Part shown: positions 25,375-34,067 of the stretch, piece by piece
How positions within the stretch are numbered: the stretch's first letter is position 1
Layout of the letters: the number at the start of each line of letters is the position of its first letter
Source of the DNA: Aquabacter sp965279295
GTDB lineage: Bacteria > Pseudomonadota > Alphaproteobacteria > Rhizobiales > Xanthobacteraceae
Strand: one strand, 5' to 3'
Length of the DNA: 64,000 bases
Assembly (NCBI GenBank): GCA_965279295.1
Contig: CBDIHQ010000015.1
The notes under the pieces: model-generated
What the model was told of the DNA's origin: nothing
Database searches by the model: none
The model's input: only the letters and a program-made list of their open reading frames with translations
Program-made: the position numbers and the translations under genes

Positions 25375-26400
25375 ATGGAGTTCTTTGCTGGCCTAGACGT
25401 TTCGGTGCGTACGACGAGCATCTGCGTAATGAACGCGACCGGTGCAGTAGTTCGAGAAGGCAAGGTCGACAGCGAGCCGGAGGCGATACTTGCCTTCCTG
25501 CTTTCAGTTGGTCGGAGCTACGGCCGAGTTGGGATCGAAGCCGGTCCTATGTGCCAGTGGCTTTACGCAGGGCTGGCCCGAGGCGGCATGCCAATGATCT
25601 GCGTGGAGACCCGGCATGCGCAGGCGATGCTAAGTGCCCAGGTCAACAAGACCGATCGGAACGACGCCCGCGGGCTTGCTCAGATGATGCGTGTGGGTCT
25701 GTATCGACCGGTTCACGTCAAGACGTTGGCAAGTCAGGAGATCCGCGTGCTCCTCACAGCGCGCAAATTCATTCAAGGCAAAATTCTCGACGTCGAGAAC
25801 AGCGTGCGCGGGCTGCTCCGAAACTTTGGCATGCGCGTCGGGCTCGTTACGCGGGCGGCCTATGAAGCCCGGATAGCGGAGCTCGTTGCCGACAGCCCGG
25901 CGCTGCTTGCTGTCATCGAGCCCCTCTTGGCAGTCCGCCGTTCGTTGCGCGAGCAGTACGCGGTGCTTCACGGTCGAATGCTTGCCTTCTCGCGAGACGA
26001 TGAGACCTGCAAGCTGCTTATGACGGCGCCTGGCGTCGGTCCTTTCGTTGCGCTGACCTACCGCGCCGCCATCGATGAGCCTGCTCGATTTCAAAAATCG
26101 CGTGCTGTCGGCGCACACTTCGGTCTAGCACCTCGAACCCATCAATCCGGTGAGATCGATCGGCGGGGGCGGATAACGAAGAACGGCGATGAGACGCTGC
26201 GTCTAGCCTTGTATGAGGCTGCGCTGGTGTTGCTGACCCGGTCAAAGAAGCCTTCGGCGCTACGAGCTTGGGGCCTGCGATTAGTCAAGCGACGCGGCAT
26301 GATGAAGGCCACCATTGCCGTAGCGAGGCGGCTGGCCGTCATACTTCATCGGATGTGGGTCGATCAGACTGAGTACCGTTGGACGGCAGAAGCCGCATGA
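25375..26400 (+). CDS. IS110-family transposase (DEDD recombinase)
   Basis: A complete 341-residue transposase. The RuvC-like N-terminal domain shows the DEDD residues: D8 (GLDVS), E55 (GIEAG), D94 and D97 (KTDRNDA). The C-terminal Tnp20 domain has the LMTAPGVGPFVALTYRAAI helix-hairpin region, and FGLAPRTHQSGEIDRRGRI holds the candidate nucleophile Ser. AGGAG lies about seven bases before the ATG at 25375. No frameshift or stop is seen, so it may be active. Enzymes of this family are guided by a structured RNA made from the element's non-coding end. Confidence 0.93.
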   Translation: MEFFAGLDVSVRTTSICVMNATGAVVREGKVDSEPEAILAFLLSVGRSYGRVGIEAGPMCQWLYAGLARGGMPMICVETRHAQAMLSAQVNKTDRNDARGLAQMMRVGLYRPVHVKTLASQEIRVLLTARKFIQGKILDVENSVRGLLRNFGMRVGLVTRAAYEARIAELVADSPALLAVIEPLLAVRRSLREQYAVLHGRMLAFSRDDETCKLLMTAPGVGPFVALTYRAAIDEPARFQKSRAVGAHFGLAPRTHQSGEIDRRGRITKNGDETLRLALYEAALVLLTRSKKPSALRAWGLRLVKRRGMMKATIAVARRLAVILHRMWVDQTEYRWTAEAA

Positions 26401-26417
26401 CGCCAGTTATTTAGAGA

Positions 26418-26497
26418 TCCGCGCAAGCGGAACGATGTTCCTCCGGGGACCGAGGGGCGGTGAGATCGAGGGCGGTTTGGAGAGCGCAAGCTACTCC
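26418..26497 (+). ncRNA. Candidate structured RNA at the 3' end of the IS110 element
   Basis: Two hairpins with the same GCAA (GNRA) tetraloop follow the transposase stop. The first is TCCGC-GCAA-GCGGA (26418-26431). The second is GGAG-AGC-GCAA-GCT-A-CTCC (26479-26497), with one bulge. Both share the CGCAAGC core. A non-coding, hairpin-rich flank is where IS110/IS1111 elements keep their guide (bridge) RNA. No loop complementarity to the insertion site could be checked, so the assignment is tentative and the limits are those of the hairpins only. Confidence 0.4.
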
Positions 26498-26591
26498 GCA
26501 AAAAAGCTTGATCCACCACTCTTCGTACCTAACCGTGAAGCGGCCCCGGCGCCGACTTCGGAGAGAAGCCAGAGACCTGGTGGAGCATTCT

Positions 26592-26918
26592 TTAAACCGC
26601 TCGAGGCGCGAACAGAATGACAGCCATTCCCAGCAAGCAGATCGCTGCTCCCGTTAGATCCCAGCGATCAGGCCGCATCCCCTCCACCGACCAAAGCCAC
26701 AGGAGAGATGCGGCTATGTAGATGCCGCCGTAGGCTGCATAGGCCCGGCCGGCGGACTCGCTGTGCACGAAGGTGAGAGCATAGGCAAAGATGATCAGCG
26801 ACACCACGCCGGGGCCAAGCCACCAGATGGACTTGCCCATGCGAACCCATGCCCAGAACGCGAAGCATCCGGCTATCTCGGCGACTGCAGCCACAACGAA
26901 CGCTATCGCAGTTTGCAC
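26592..26918 (-). CDS. ynfA: YnfA-family small membrane protein (UPF0060)
   Basis: A 108-residue protein with four hydrophobic segments. The family pattern is strong: AEIAGCFAFWAWVRMGKSIWW near the start, and GRAYAAYGGIYIAASLLWLW in the third helix. YnfA is an SMR-like membrane protein; some members export cationic dyes and drugs, but most are uncharacterised. It converges on the IS110-type element and is apparently intact. Confidence 0.92.
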   Translation of the reverse strand: MQTAIAFVVAAVAEIAGCFAFWAWVRMGKSIWWLGPGVVSLIIFAYALTFVHSESAGRAYAAYGGIYIAASLLWLWSVEGMRPDRWDLTGAAICLLGMAVILFAPRAV

Positions 26919-27034
26919 TTCGTACCCCCAGAATCATGGCGACACGTCGTTTTAACCGCTTGACGGGAATACGCCCAATAGAGAAGCCGCCCCACGTTCC
27001 TTCAAACGCGAGGCGGCTGACTGTTTCCGTAAAC

Positions 27035-27715
27035 TCAGGGCGCCCGCAGCACGCCCGGCGCACCATCGGTCACGAGCGGTGCCCCGGTCAGGGCCTGAAG
27101 CCCGTCGAGGTCGAGGCCCTCGGCGATTTCCTTCACCAGGAACCGGCCGTCCACCACATGGATCACCGCAAGGTCGGTGAAGATGCGGCTCACGACGCCA
27201 GCGCCGGTGAGGGCGTAGGTGCACTGTTCCACCAGCTTCGGCGTGCCGTCGCGGGTGGTGTGCTCGGTGATGACGAACACCTGCTTCACGCCGCTCACCA
27301 GATCCATGGCGCCCCCAACGGCGGGAACGCCGTCATCGCCAGCCTTCCAGTTGGCGATATCGCCATTTTCCGCCACCTGGAACGCGCCCAGGATGGAGAG
27401 ATCGATGTGGCCGCCGCGGATCATGGCGAAGCTGTCCGCGTGGTGGAACAGCGCCGCGCCGGGCAGGAGCGTCACCGGCTTTTTGCCGGCATTGACGAGA
27501 TCGGGGTCTTCCTCGTCCGGCGGCGGACGATCTCCGAAACCGAGCAGGCCGTTTTCGGTGTGATACGTCACGGCGCGGCCGGCGGGCACGTAGAGCGCCA
27601 CCAGTTCCGGCATGCCGATGCCGAGGTTGACGTAGCTGCCGTCCTGAATGTCCTGCGCGGCGCGCCACGCCATCTGCTGGCGGGTGAGCTTCTTCACCAA
27701 AGTCTCGGTGCTCAT
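27035..27715 (-). CDS. pcaJ: 3-oxoadipate (3-oxoacid) CoA-transferase subunit B
   Basis: A 226-residue beta subunit of a family I CoA transferase. The pattern RQQMAWRAAQDI, then YVNLGIGMPELVALYVPAG and the catalytic Glu in HTENGLLGFG, is that of PcaJ/ScoB. VGGAMDLVSGVKQVFVITEH follows. With the A subunit it moves CoA from succinyl-CoA to 3-oxoadipate or acetoacetate, as in the end of the beta-ketoadipate pathway. The ATG overlaps the A subunit stop. No ring-cleavage genes are next to it, so the substrate is open. Confidence 0.9.
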   Translation of the reverse strand: MSTETLVKKLTRQQMAWRAAQDIQDGSYVNLGIGMPELVALYVPAGRAVTYHTENGLLGFGDRPPPDEEDPDLVNAGKKPVTLLPGAALFHHADSFAMIRGGHIDLSILGAFQVAENGDIANWKAGDDGVPAVGGAMDLVSGVKQVFVITEHTTRDGTPKLVEQCTYALTGAGVVSRIFTDLAVIHVVDGRFLVKEIAEGLDLDGLQALTGAPLVTDGAPGVLRAP

Positions 27716-28419
27716 AGGTGGCTCGCTCCCTCTGCGACCAGCTTCTCTTCCTGGACCGGGTTCGCCACCTTGACCAGCCGGTTCACGAAAATGCCCGGCG
27801 TCACGACCACTTCGGGGTCGATGCCACCTGGCTCAAGAATGTCGGTTACCTGCACGATGGTGGTCTTGCTCGCCATGCACATCATCGGGCCGAAATTGCG
27901 CGCGGTCTTGTTGTAGACGAGGTTGCCATAGGCATCGGCACGCAGCGCCTTGACCAAAGCGAAATCCGCCTTCAGCCAACGCTCCATCACATAGCGCACG
28001 CCGTCGAACGTGCGCTCCTCCTTGCCCTCCGCGATCGGCGTGCCGACCGAGGTGCGGGTGAAGAAGGCGGGGACGCCCGCGCCAGCCGCGCGGATGCGCT
28101 CGGCGAGCGTGCCCTGCGGCACAAGCTCAAGCTCGATCTTGCCGGAAAGGTAGAGTTCGTTGAACGCGCGGGAATCGGTGGAGCGCGGAAATGAGCAGAT
28201 CATCTTGCGCACGCGGCCGGCCTTGATGAGGCCGCCGAGGCCGACATGGCCGTTGCCCGCATTGTTGTTCACGACAGTCAGTTCGCGCGCGCCCTGGTCG
28301 ATCAGCGCATGGACAAGTTCGACCGGCGCACCTGCGCCGCCGAACCCGCCAATCATGACGACTGCCCCGTCCGGAATATCCGCGACGGCCTCAGCCAGGT
28401 CGTAGACCGGTTTCCTCAT
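27712..28419 (-). CDS. pcaI: 3-oxoadipate (3-oxoacid) CoA-transferase subunit A
   Basis: A 235-residue alpha subunit, partner of the next gene. The oxyanion/CoA region VVMIGGFGGAGAPVELVHALI is followed by LTVVNNNAGNGHVGL and FPRSTDSRAFNELYLSGKIELELVPQGTL, which I recognise as the PcaI/ScoA pattern. GAGGAA stands ahead of the ATG at 28419. The overlap with subunit B (ATGA) ensures equal synthesis. An MFS carrier of the same orientation lies upstream, separated by 210 bases. Confidence 0.9.
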   Translation of the reverse strand: MRKPVYDLAEAVADIPDGAVVMIGGFGGAGAPVELVHALIDQGARELTVVNNNAGNGHVGLGGLIKAGRVRKMICSFPRSTDSRAFNELYLSGKIELELVPQGTLAERIRAAGAGVPAFFTRTSVGTPIAEGKEERTFDGVRYVMERWLKADFALVKALRADAYGNLVYNKTARNFGPMMCMASKTTIVQVTDILEPGGIDPEVVVTPGIFVNRLVKVANPVQEEKLVAEGASHL

Positions 28420-28629
28420 GGTTTCCTCACCCACCCTACGCCGGGGGCCAGGTTCTGCCTGGCCGCGCGGCTCTTTGCCCATCGTCCACACCGCAACGGC
28501 TCAGCCGATCACGGTGACGCCCCGTCCATCCCGACATAGACGATTTCGCGGAAATCGCCCATTTGATCGCGCAGCGCAAGGTGCTGATCCATCACTCTGC
28601 CGCAGGTCGGTCATGCGAAATAAGTCACG

Positions 28630-29874
28630 TTAGGTCCGGCTGACGCCGGACAGCGCCACCAGCGCCAGAGCCGGCATGGCGGCGATGGCGAGGAAGGACA
28701 GATCAAACCGTCCGGTCAGGCCAAGCGTCGTCGCCAGAAGTGTCGGCCCGATGATGAAGCCGAGGAAGATAAACACCGTGCCGCCGGCCGATGCCTCACT
28801 GATGAGATGCGGCGGCGCGCGGCGGGCAAGCTCCGCCTGCTGCACGCCGTTCCAGCCCGAAACGGTCACGCCCGCGACGATGGCGAGCGCGAGCAGCATG
28901 GGCAGGGGCCAGTCAGGCTGGGCAAAGGCGAGGCACGCCGTGGCGCAGGCGGATGTTCCGGCGGTGATCCGCAACACGAACATGCCCGAGCCCACGCGGT
29001 CCGCCAGCCAGCCGAGGCCGATGCGGCCAAGCACGCCGGAAATCTGCACCACCGCGAACACCATGCCGGCGTGGGTCGGCGTCAGGTGGAGGCCGGCCAC
29101 CAGATAGGTCACGAGGAAGGCGTTCCAGCTTCCCTGGGTGATGCCGAGAAACCCGCCGGCGAATGCGATGCGCATCAGCCCCGCCGCCTTTAGGACCGCG
29201 AAGGTGTGCCGCGCGTTCGCAGGTGAGAGCAGCACGCGCCAGTTCATCTGTCCGGGGTCACGCCCCGCGTCGATGCGCCCGCGCACCGCCTGCGCCCCCG
29301 CGACGGCAATCAGCAGCACGACCACCACGGCCAGCAGCGCGAACCGCCAGCCCACATACAAGGCGAGCGGCGGCAGAAGCAGGCCGGCGGCGGCCGCGCC
29401 CACCGGCACGCCCGCCTGTTTCACCGAGAACAGCAGGGACCGGTGCCGGGCCGGCGCGTAGCGCATCAGAACGTCGCTGCCCGCCGGCGTTGCCGGGCCA
29501 TAGGCAAGGCCGATCAGCGAGGCGGCGGCGAACGGCGCCACCAGCAGGGGCATGGGCAGCAGCGCCACGCCGACGATGCCCAGCAGTAGTCCGGCCTGTA
29601 CCGTCCGGATCGAGCCGAACGCCCGCAGCAGGGGATTGCCGCAGATCAGGAAGGTGATCGCGCCGGTGGTGCCGCACGCCACGAGAAAGCCGACATGGGT
29701 CGCCGGCCAACCCAGCTCAGCGCCGAGGATGGGGGCGAGCGTCGGGATCATCTGGTTGAGGAAGGCACCCGTGGTCTGGAGCAGCATGACCGCCGCCAGG
29801 GCCGACACCCATCCCTCGTGGGCGGGCTTCAGACTCGCGCCGATGTGGGGTTGAGCAGACAGTCGTGCCTCCAT
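28630..29874 (-). CDS. MFS transporter
   Basis: A 414-residue carrier with about twelve hydrophobic segments. Motifs include the cytoplasmic loop FLICGNPLLRAFGSIRT and RYAPARHRSLLFSVKQAGVPVG, which is typical of the YbfB/cyanate-permease-like MFS branch. It lies upstream of the CoA-transferase genes on the same strand, so uptake of an aromatic or dicarboxylic acid used by that enzyme is possible. The ribosome site is weak. Substrate unknown. Confidence 0.85.
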   Translation of the reverse strand: MEARLSAQPHIGASLKPAHEGWVSALAAVMLLQTTGAFLNQMIPTLAPILGAELGWPATHVGFLVACGTTGAITFLICGNPLLRAFGSIRTVQAGLLLGIVGVALLPMPLLVAPFAAASLIGLAYGPATPAGSDVLMRYAPARHRSLLFSVKQAGVPVGAAAAGLLLPPLALYVGWRFALLAVVVVLLIAVAGAQAVRGRIDAGRDPGQMNWRVLLSPANARHTFAVLKAAGLMRIAFAGGFLGITQGSWNAFLVTYLVAGLHLTPTHAGMVFAVVQISGVLGRIGLGWLADRVGSGMFVLRITAGTSACATACLAFAQPDWPLPMLLALAIVAGVTVSGWNGVQQAELARRAPPHLISEASAGGTVFIFLGFIIGPTLLATTLGLTGRFDLSFLAIAAMPALALVALSGVSRT

Positions 29875-30071
29875 CCGGCACGCGTGCCGGTCGCGCCTGC
29901 GTCAGACGCGTGGCTCGATCCGGTCTCGTGCGGTCAATGCCGGCGCGGGCGCCGGCTCAAAGTGTCGAACGATAAGGTAGCGTTACGACCGCCGCTCGGG
30001 CAATGCGTTGCGTCGATATAGTGACCGTCTGCCGGGACATACTGCCTTTCCTGGATGTCCGAAGTCGAAAG

Positions 30072-31196
30072 TCACAGGAATACAGAGGCTTGCGCGCCTA
30101 TGAGCGCGGCGCAGAACAGGCTCGCATCGTGAAGCGCCAAGCCGAGGCGGCTGGGCGTGCCGTCAAGGCGCAGCCAGGCGGTCGCGCCGATGGTGGCGGC
30201 CGACCATCCCGCGCCGGTGAACACCATGGCCAGCGCGAGGGTCGCTGGGAGGGGAATGGCCCAGGCGAGCGCCAGCCCGCTCAGGGCCAGCAGGATCCCG
30301 GCGGCGGTGATCGCGGGCGCGGAAAAGCGTGTGCCAAGCCAGAACAGCGGCACCGATGGCGCGTACATCGCGAAGACATGGAGGGCGACAAAGCCAAACA
30401 CGGCCCCCTCGCCAATGCCACAGTCCACCAGCCGCATCGGCGCTCCCGCCATGAGCAGGCTCATGCATAGCCACGCCACCGCTGCGGCAAGGGTGGGTCC
30501 GATGACCGAGCCCAAGGGGGCGGTCTCGCCTTCGGGCGGGGCGGTTATGGGATCAGGCGCGAGGCGCACGGCGATGGTGAGCGCGACGGTATGAGCGGCG
30601 GCGGCAAGCGCGGCCGCGCCCACCAGGAAGAACGGGGCGAACAGGCGCTCGGTAAATTGGGTCAGGAGCGGCCCGGCGAAAGCCGCGAGCAGGCCGCCGG
30701 CCAGCACACCGGCGGCGGCCGCTGCCGGTTGACGCCCGGCCGCCGCCGCTTCGTGGCGGTAGAAGAAGGAGAAACCCTGCGCCATCCCGAGCCACAGTCC
30801 GCCGATGCAGGCGAAGGCGAATTGCTGCTTCAACAGGCCAAGCGCCAGCAGCACGCCGCCGGCGATCCCAAGCGACGCCCCCAGCGCAAAGCCGGCCCGC
30901 CGGCCGAAGGCGTCGCGCAGGAACGAGGCGGGAAAGGAGGCGACGGCCGACCCCAGCATCAGCGCCGCGAACGGCCACGCCGCGCGCAGCGGATCGCCGC
31001 TCGGTGCCAGCATCATGCCGGCCAGCGGGAGCGCGGCGGAAGCGACAGTCTGCGCCAGCACAGCGAAGGCGAAGCCGGCGGTCAGGGGCAGGAAGCCAGC
31101 CGGGCCGCGCGCATTGTCATTGGCCGGCGGGCAGATGGTGGGGTCGCAGATGCAGGCCAGCAGTCCGGCGCGGATCGATGCGGCGCGTGGGCTCAC
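30072..31196 (-). CDS. ccoA: CcoA-type MFS copper importer
   Basis: A 374-residue MFS protein whose GTG start overlaps the ccoS stop, so it is the last gene of the cbb3 assembly operon. CcoA of Rhodobacter capsulatus imports copper for cbb3 oxidase through an MxxxM motif and an HxxxM motif 28 residues later (M233 and H261). Here M245-SLL-M249 and H273-VFA-M277 have the same spacing. The N-terminal tail before the first helix has three cysteines, C15-I-C17 and C22, which could bind metal; I do not recall this in CcoA. Copper import for CcoN is therefore the best reading. Confidence 0.82.
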   Translation of the reverse strand: MSPRAASIRAGLLACICDPTICPPANDNARGPAGFLPLTAGFAFAVLAQTVASAALPLAGMMLAPSGDPLRAAWPFAALMLGSAVASFPASFLRDAFGRRAGFALGASLGIAGGVLLALGLLKQQFAFACIGGLWLGMAQGFSFFYRHEAAAAGRQPAAAAAGVLAGGLLAAFAGPLLTQFTERLFAPFFLVGAAALAAAAHTVALTIAVRLAPDPITAPPEGETAPLGSVIGPTLAAAVAWLCMSLLMAGAPMRLVDCGIGEGAVFGFVALHVFAMYAPSVPLFWLGTRFSAPAITAAGILLALSGLALAWAIPLPATLALAMVFTGAGWSAATIGATAWLRLDGTPSRLGLALHDASLFCAALIGAQASVFL

Positions 31197-31342
31197 CGCT
31201 TCACGTCTTCGTCGGAGAGCATACGGCGGGCGGCGCCGTCGAGGTCGTCATATTGCCCCCCGCGCAGGCACCACAGGAAGGCGAATAGGCCGGAGAGGCC
31301 GAGCGCCAAGGCGATCGGCACCAGATAGAGAAGCACCGTCAT
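31193..31342 (-). CDS. ccoS: cbb3-type cytochrome oxidase assembly protein CcoS
   Basis: A 49-residue membrane protein. The single helix is LLYLVPIALALGLSGLFAFLWCLRGGQ, shown here as LGLSGLFAFLWCLRGGQYDD in its most conserved part, followed by the typical acidic stretch DDLDGAARRMLSDED. CcoS is needed for cofactor insertion into cbb3 oxidase. Its ATG overlaps the ccoI stop (ATGA) and its stop overlaps the ccoA GTG. Confidence 0.93.
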   Translation of the reverse strand: MTVLLYLVPIALALGLSGLFAFLWCLRGGQYDDLDGAARRMLSDEDVKR

Positions 31343-33516
31343 GTCTTCACCCGCGCCCCGAAATGGGAGGCCCGCATGGCATTGAGCGTGACCAGGATGG
31401 ACGAGCCGGACATGGCGAGCGCCGCCACCAGCGGCGTCACATATCCCCCCACCGCCAGGGGAACGGCGATGAGATTGTAGAGCAAGGCGAGGGCGAGGTT
31501 CTCATGGATGCGCCGCAGTGCGCAACGCGCCCCGTCCACCGCCGCGAGGACCGGGGCGAGGCGGGCGCCGAGGAATTCCGCATCCGCCTGCGCCTTGGTG
31601 AGCGCGGCCCCCTCCACCGGCGAGAGGGATACGTCGGCAGCGGCCAGCGCTGGCGCATCGTTCAGCCCATCGCCCACCATGAGGATGCGCCGTCCCTTCG
31701 CCTTCAGGGCTTCGAGCGCGGCGATCTTGTCCCCCGGCTTCAAACCCGCGCGGGCATCGGTGATGCCGAGGGCGGCGGCGACCGGCGCGACCGCCGCTTC
31801 GCGATCCCCCGACAAAATGATGATCTGAAGCCCGCTTGCCCTGAGCGCCGCCACCACCTCCACCGCATCGGGCCGCAGCGCCTGGTCGATGCCGGCGGCG
31901 AAGCCCTCCGCCCCCAGGCGGAACGCGATCAGCGATGCCGAGGCCGGCAGGTCGGCGGGCGCCTTCAGGCCGCAGAAGGCGAGGCTGCCCAGGCGCGCGT
32001 CCATGCCCCCGATAAGCGTCCGCACGCCCTCACCCGGTGCTTCCGTCACATCGGGGAAGGGGGCGCCCTCCGCCTTGGCGGCGAGCACCCCGGCCAGCGG
32101 GTGGCGGCTGGATTGGGCGAGCCGCGCGGCGAGCGGGACGAGCGCGGCATCAATTCCCTGCGGCAGGCGCAGCACGGGGTCTGGCAGGGTCAGGGTGCCG
32201 GTCTTGTCGAACACCACGGTGTCCACCGGCGCCAGCCGCTCCAGCATATCCGCCGAGCGCAGCAGGATGCCGGCGCGGAACAGGGCGCCCGTCGCGACCA
32301 CCTGCACGGCGGGTACCGCAAGCGCCAGGGCGCACGGGCAGGTGATGATGAGCACCGCCACCGCGATCATGACGGCATCGTGCACGCTCGCCCCCGCTAG
32401 CAGCCAGCCGACGGCGGACATCAGTGCGGTGAGATGCACCACGGGGGCGTAGGCGCGGGCGACCCGGTCGGCGAGCCGCACATAAGTGGTGCGCGATGTC
32501 ATGGCGGTGTCGAGGAGGCGCTGCACCTCGTCCACCAGCGTTTCCTCGCCCCCCGCCGTAACGCGCAGGGTCAGCGCCCCCTCACCATTCAGGCTACCGG
32601 CATGCACCGCTTCGTCCGCCATCACCGCGCGCGGCAGCGTCTCGCCGGTGACGAGCGCCTCGACGACGCTTGAATTGCCCTGCATCACCACGCCGTCCGC
32701 GCCGACGCGCTCGCCCGGCGGCACCAGGATGAGATCACCCGGCGCCAGCGCCTGGACCGGTACCTGCACCGCGACGCCGGCGGCATCGAGCCGGTGCGCC
32801 ATCTCGCCCCTGAGCGCGGCGACGTTCGCCGCCACCGCCCGCGTGCGCTGTCGCGCGGCATGGTCGAGATAGCGTCCCGCCAGCAGGAAGAACAGCAGCA
32901 TCAGCGCGCTGTCGAAATAGGCGTGCTCCCGGTGAAGCGCGGTCTCCACCACCGACATCGCAAGCGCCAGAAGCACCCCCAGCGAGATCGGCACATCCAT
33001 GTTCAGCGCGCGGCTGCGCAGGGCGGCGAGGGCGCTGAGGAAAAACGGCTGGCCGGCATAGGCCGCCGCCGGCAAGGCGATCAGGGCCGAGAGCCAGTGG
33101 AACAGGTCCCGCGTCTCGGGGGTGATGTCGCTGACATTGCCGGCCCAGACCGAGACTGAGAGCAGCATCACGTTCATCGCCGCGAAGCCCGCCACCCCGA
33201 GGCAGCGCAGCAGCCATTTCGCGCGCTGCGCCTCCGCGTCTTCGGTGCGCGCCGAATAGGGGTGGGCGCGATAGCCCAGTGCCGAAAGCCGCGCCACCAC
33301 GGCATCAGGCGCCGCCTCTTCGCCCCATGCCACGGACAGCCGGTGGGTGGTGTAGTTGAGCCGCGCGCGCACCACGCCGGGAAGCGCCGCGATGCCGCGC
33401 TCGATCTCCTCGATGCAGCCGTCGCGGTCGATGCCCTCGACCACGAGGTTCATCTGCGCGCGCCCGGCGGGGTCGCGCTTCAGGAAGATGGAATAGTCGA
33501 CGGCCTCGGCACCCAA
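31339..33516 (-). CDS. ccoI: Copper-translocating P-type ATPase CcoI/FixI
   Basis: A 725-residue P1B ATPase that exports copper to the periplasm for cbb3 oxidase assembly. Motifs: CPCALALAVP in the sixth helix, phosphorylation site DKTGTLTLPD, HP in SSRHPLAG, and GDGLNDAPALAAADV. The N-terminal heavy-metal domain (residues 20-80) reads GIDRDGC where CxxC is expected: the first Cys is Arg31 (codon CGC at 33424-33426), one base from TGC. The start is TTG at 33516, or CTG six bases upstream behind AGGAG; no ATG fits. Stop overlaps ccoS. Confidence 0.93.
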   Translation of the reverse strand: MGAEAVDYSIFLKRDPAGRAQMNLVVEGIDRDGCIEEIERGIAALPGVVRARLNYTTHRLSVAWGEEAAPDAVVARLSALGYRAHPYSARTEDAEAQRAKWLLRCLGVAGFAAMNVMLLSVSVWAGNVSDITPETRDLFHWLSALIALPAAAYAGQPFFLSALAALRSRALNMDVPISLGVLLALAMSVVETALHREHAYFDSALMLLFFLLAGRYLDHAARQRTRAVAANVAALRGEMAHRLDAAGVAVQVPVQALAPGDLILVPPGERVGADGVVMQGNSSVVEALVTGETLPRAVMADEAVHAGSLNGEGALTLRVTAGGEETLVDEVQRLLDTAMTSRTTYVRLADRVARAYAPVVHLTALMSAVGWLLAGASVHDAVMIAVAVLIITCPCALALAVPAVQVVATGALFRAGILLRSADMLERLAPVDTVVFDKTGTLTLPDPVLRLPQGIDAALVPLAARLAQSSRHPLAGVLAAKAEGAPFPDVTEAPGEGVRTLIGGMDARLGSLAFCGLKAPADLPASASLIAFRLGAEGFAAGIDQALRPDAVEVVAALRASGLQIIILSGDREAAVAPVAAALGITDARAGLKPGDKIAALEALKAKGRRILMVGDGLNDAPALAAADVSLSPVEGAALTKAQADAEFLGARLAPVLAAVDGARCALRRIHENLALALLYNLIAVPLAVGGYVTPLVAALAMSGSSILVTLNAMRASHFGARVKT

Positions 33517-33529
33517 AGACAGATTGCTC

Positions 33530-34033
33530 CTAGTGAAGGATCACCCGGTTCTTTGAACGGAACATGCGCTCACCGCCTTGCGTCAGATCAATCACCAGAT
33601 CCCATTGGCCGGCCGGCGCATCGAGGGTCGCGACGTAGCTGCCGTTGCCGAGCGGCGAAAGCTGCACCGTGGTGTCGAAGCGCGCATTGGCGGGATGGGC
33701 GAGCCGCGCGGTCCCTTCCAGCTTCATCAGCGGCTGACCCGCCGCGTCGCTCGCCTGCACCACCAGGCTCCGGCCGCCGCCCGCCGCATTGCCGACCTTC
33801 GCCTGCACCTGCCAATGCCGCTCAGCCTGCTGCCCGGCCGCCATTTCCTCGCCGCGGAACGCCAGACCCGCCTGGTAGGAACTTGCGGTCTCAAGGCCGC
33901 CGAAGGTGGTCACGGCAAAGCGCGCCATCACCACGTTCACCGCCACGATCACGCCGAAGAAGCTGAGAATGCAGATCAGCACGAAGCGGCCTGTGATGGG
34001 GCGCTTCGGGCGGGCGAGAACGGCTTCGGACAT
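33530..34033 (-). CDS. ccoH: cbb3 oxidase assembly protein CcoH/FixH
   Basis: A 167-residue protein with one N-terminal membrane helix (GRFVLICILSFFGVIVAVNV) and a periplasmic domain containing YQAGLAFRGEEMAAGQQAERHW, shortened here to the FixH hallmark YQAGLAF. CcoH stays with the oxidase and is needed for its assembly. It lies 13 bases before ccoI. A pair of inverted intergenic repeats separates it from ccoG. Confidence 0.92.
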   Translation of the reverse strand: MSEAVLARPKRPITGRFVLICILSFFGVIVAVNVVMARFAVTTFGGLETASSYQAGLAFRGEEMAAGQQAERHWQVQAKVGNAAGGGRSLVVQASDAAGQPLMKLEGTARLAHPANARFDTTVQLSPLGNGSYVATLDAPAGQWDLVIDLTQGGERMFRSKNRVILH

Positions 34034-34067
34034 GGTTGGTCTCCCGATTAGATTTGTGCTGTCGGCT

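Larger units (their letters stand above)
25258..26591 (+). mobile_element. IS110-family insertion element (ends not resolved)
   Basis: A transposase gene of the IS110 family (25375-26400) with about 117 bases of non-coding sequence on its left and up to 191 on its right, between the MFS gene and the convergent ynfA gene. IS110 elements lack conventional terminal inverted repeats, so the outer limits given are the neighbouring stop codons, not true ends. A left hairpin, CTGATC (25343-25348) pairing with GATCAG (25359-25364), lies just before the ribosome site, and structured hairpins lie on the right. Confidence 0.75.

Noticed and set aside
30805..32400. A 531-codon + strand frame over ccoA/ccoI
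   Set aside because: Shadow of the copper-ATPase and importer genes; Arg/Ala/Pro-rich without recognisable domains.
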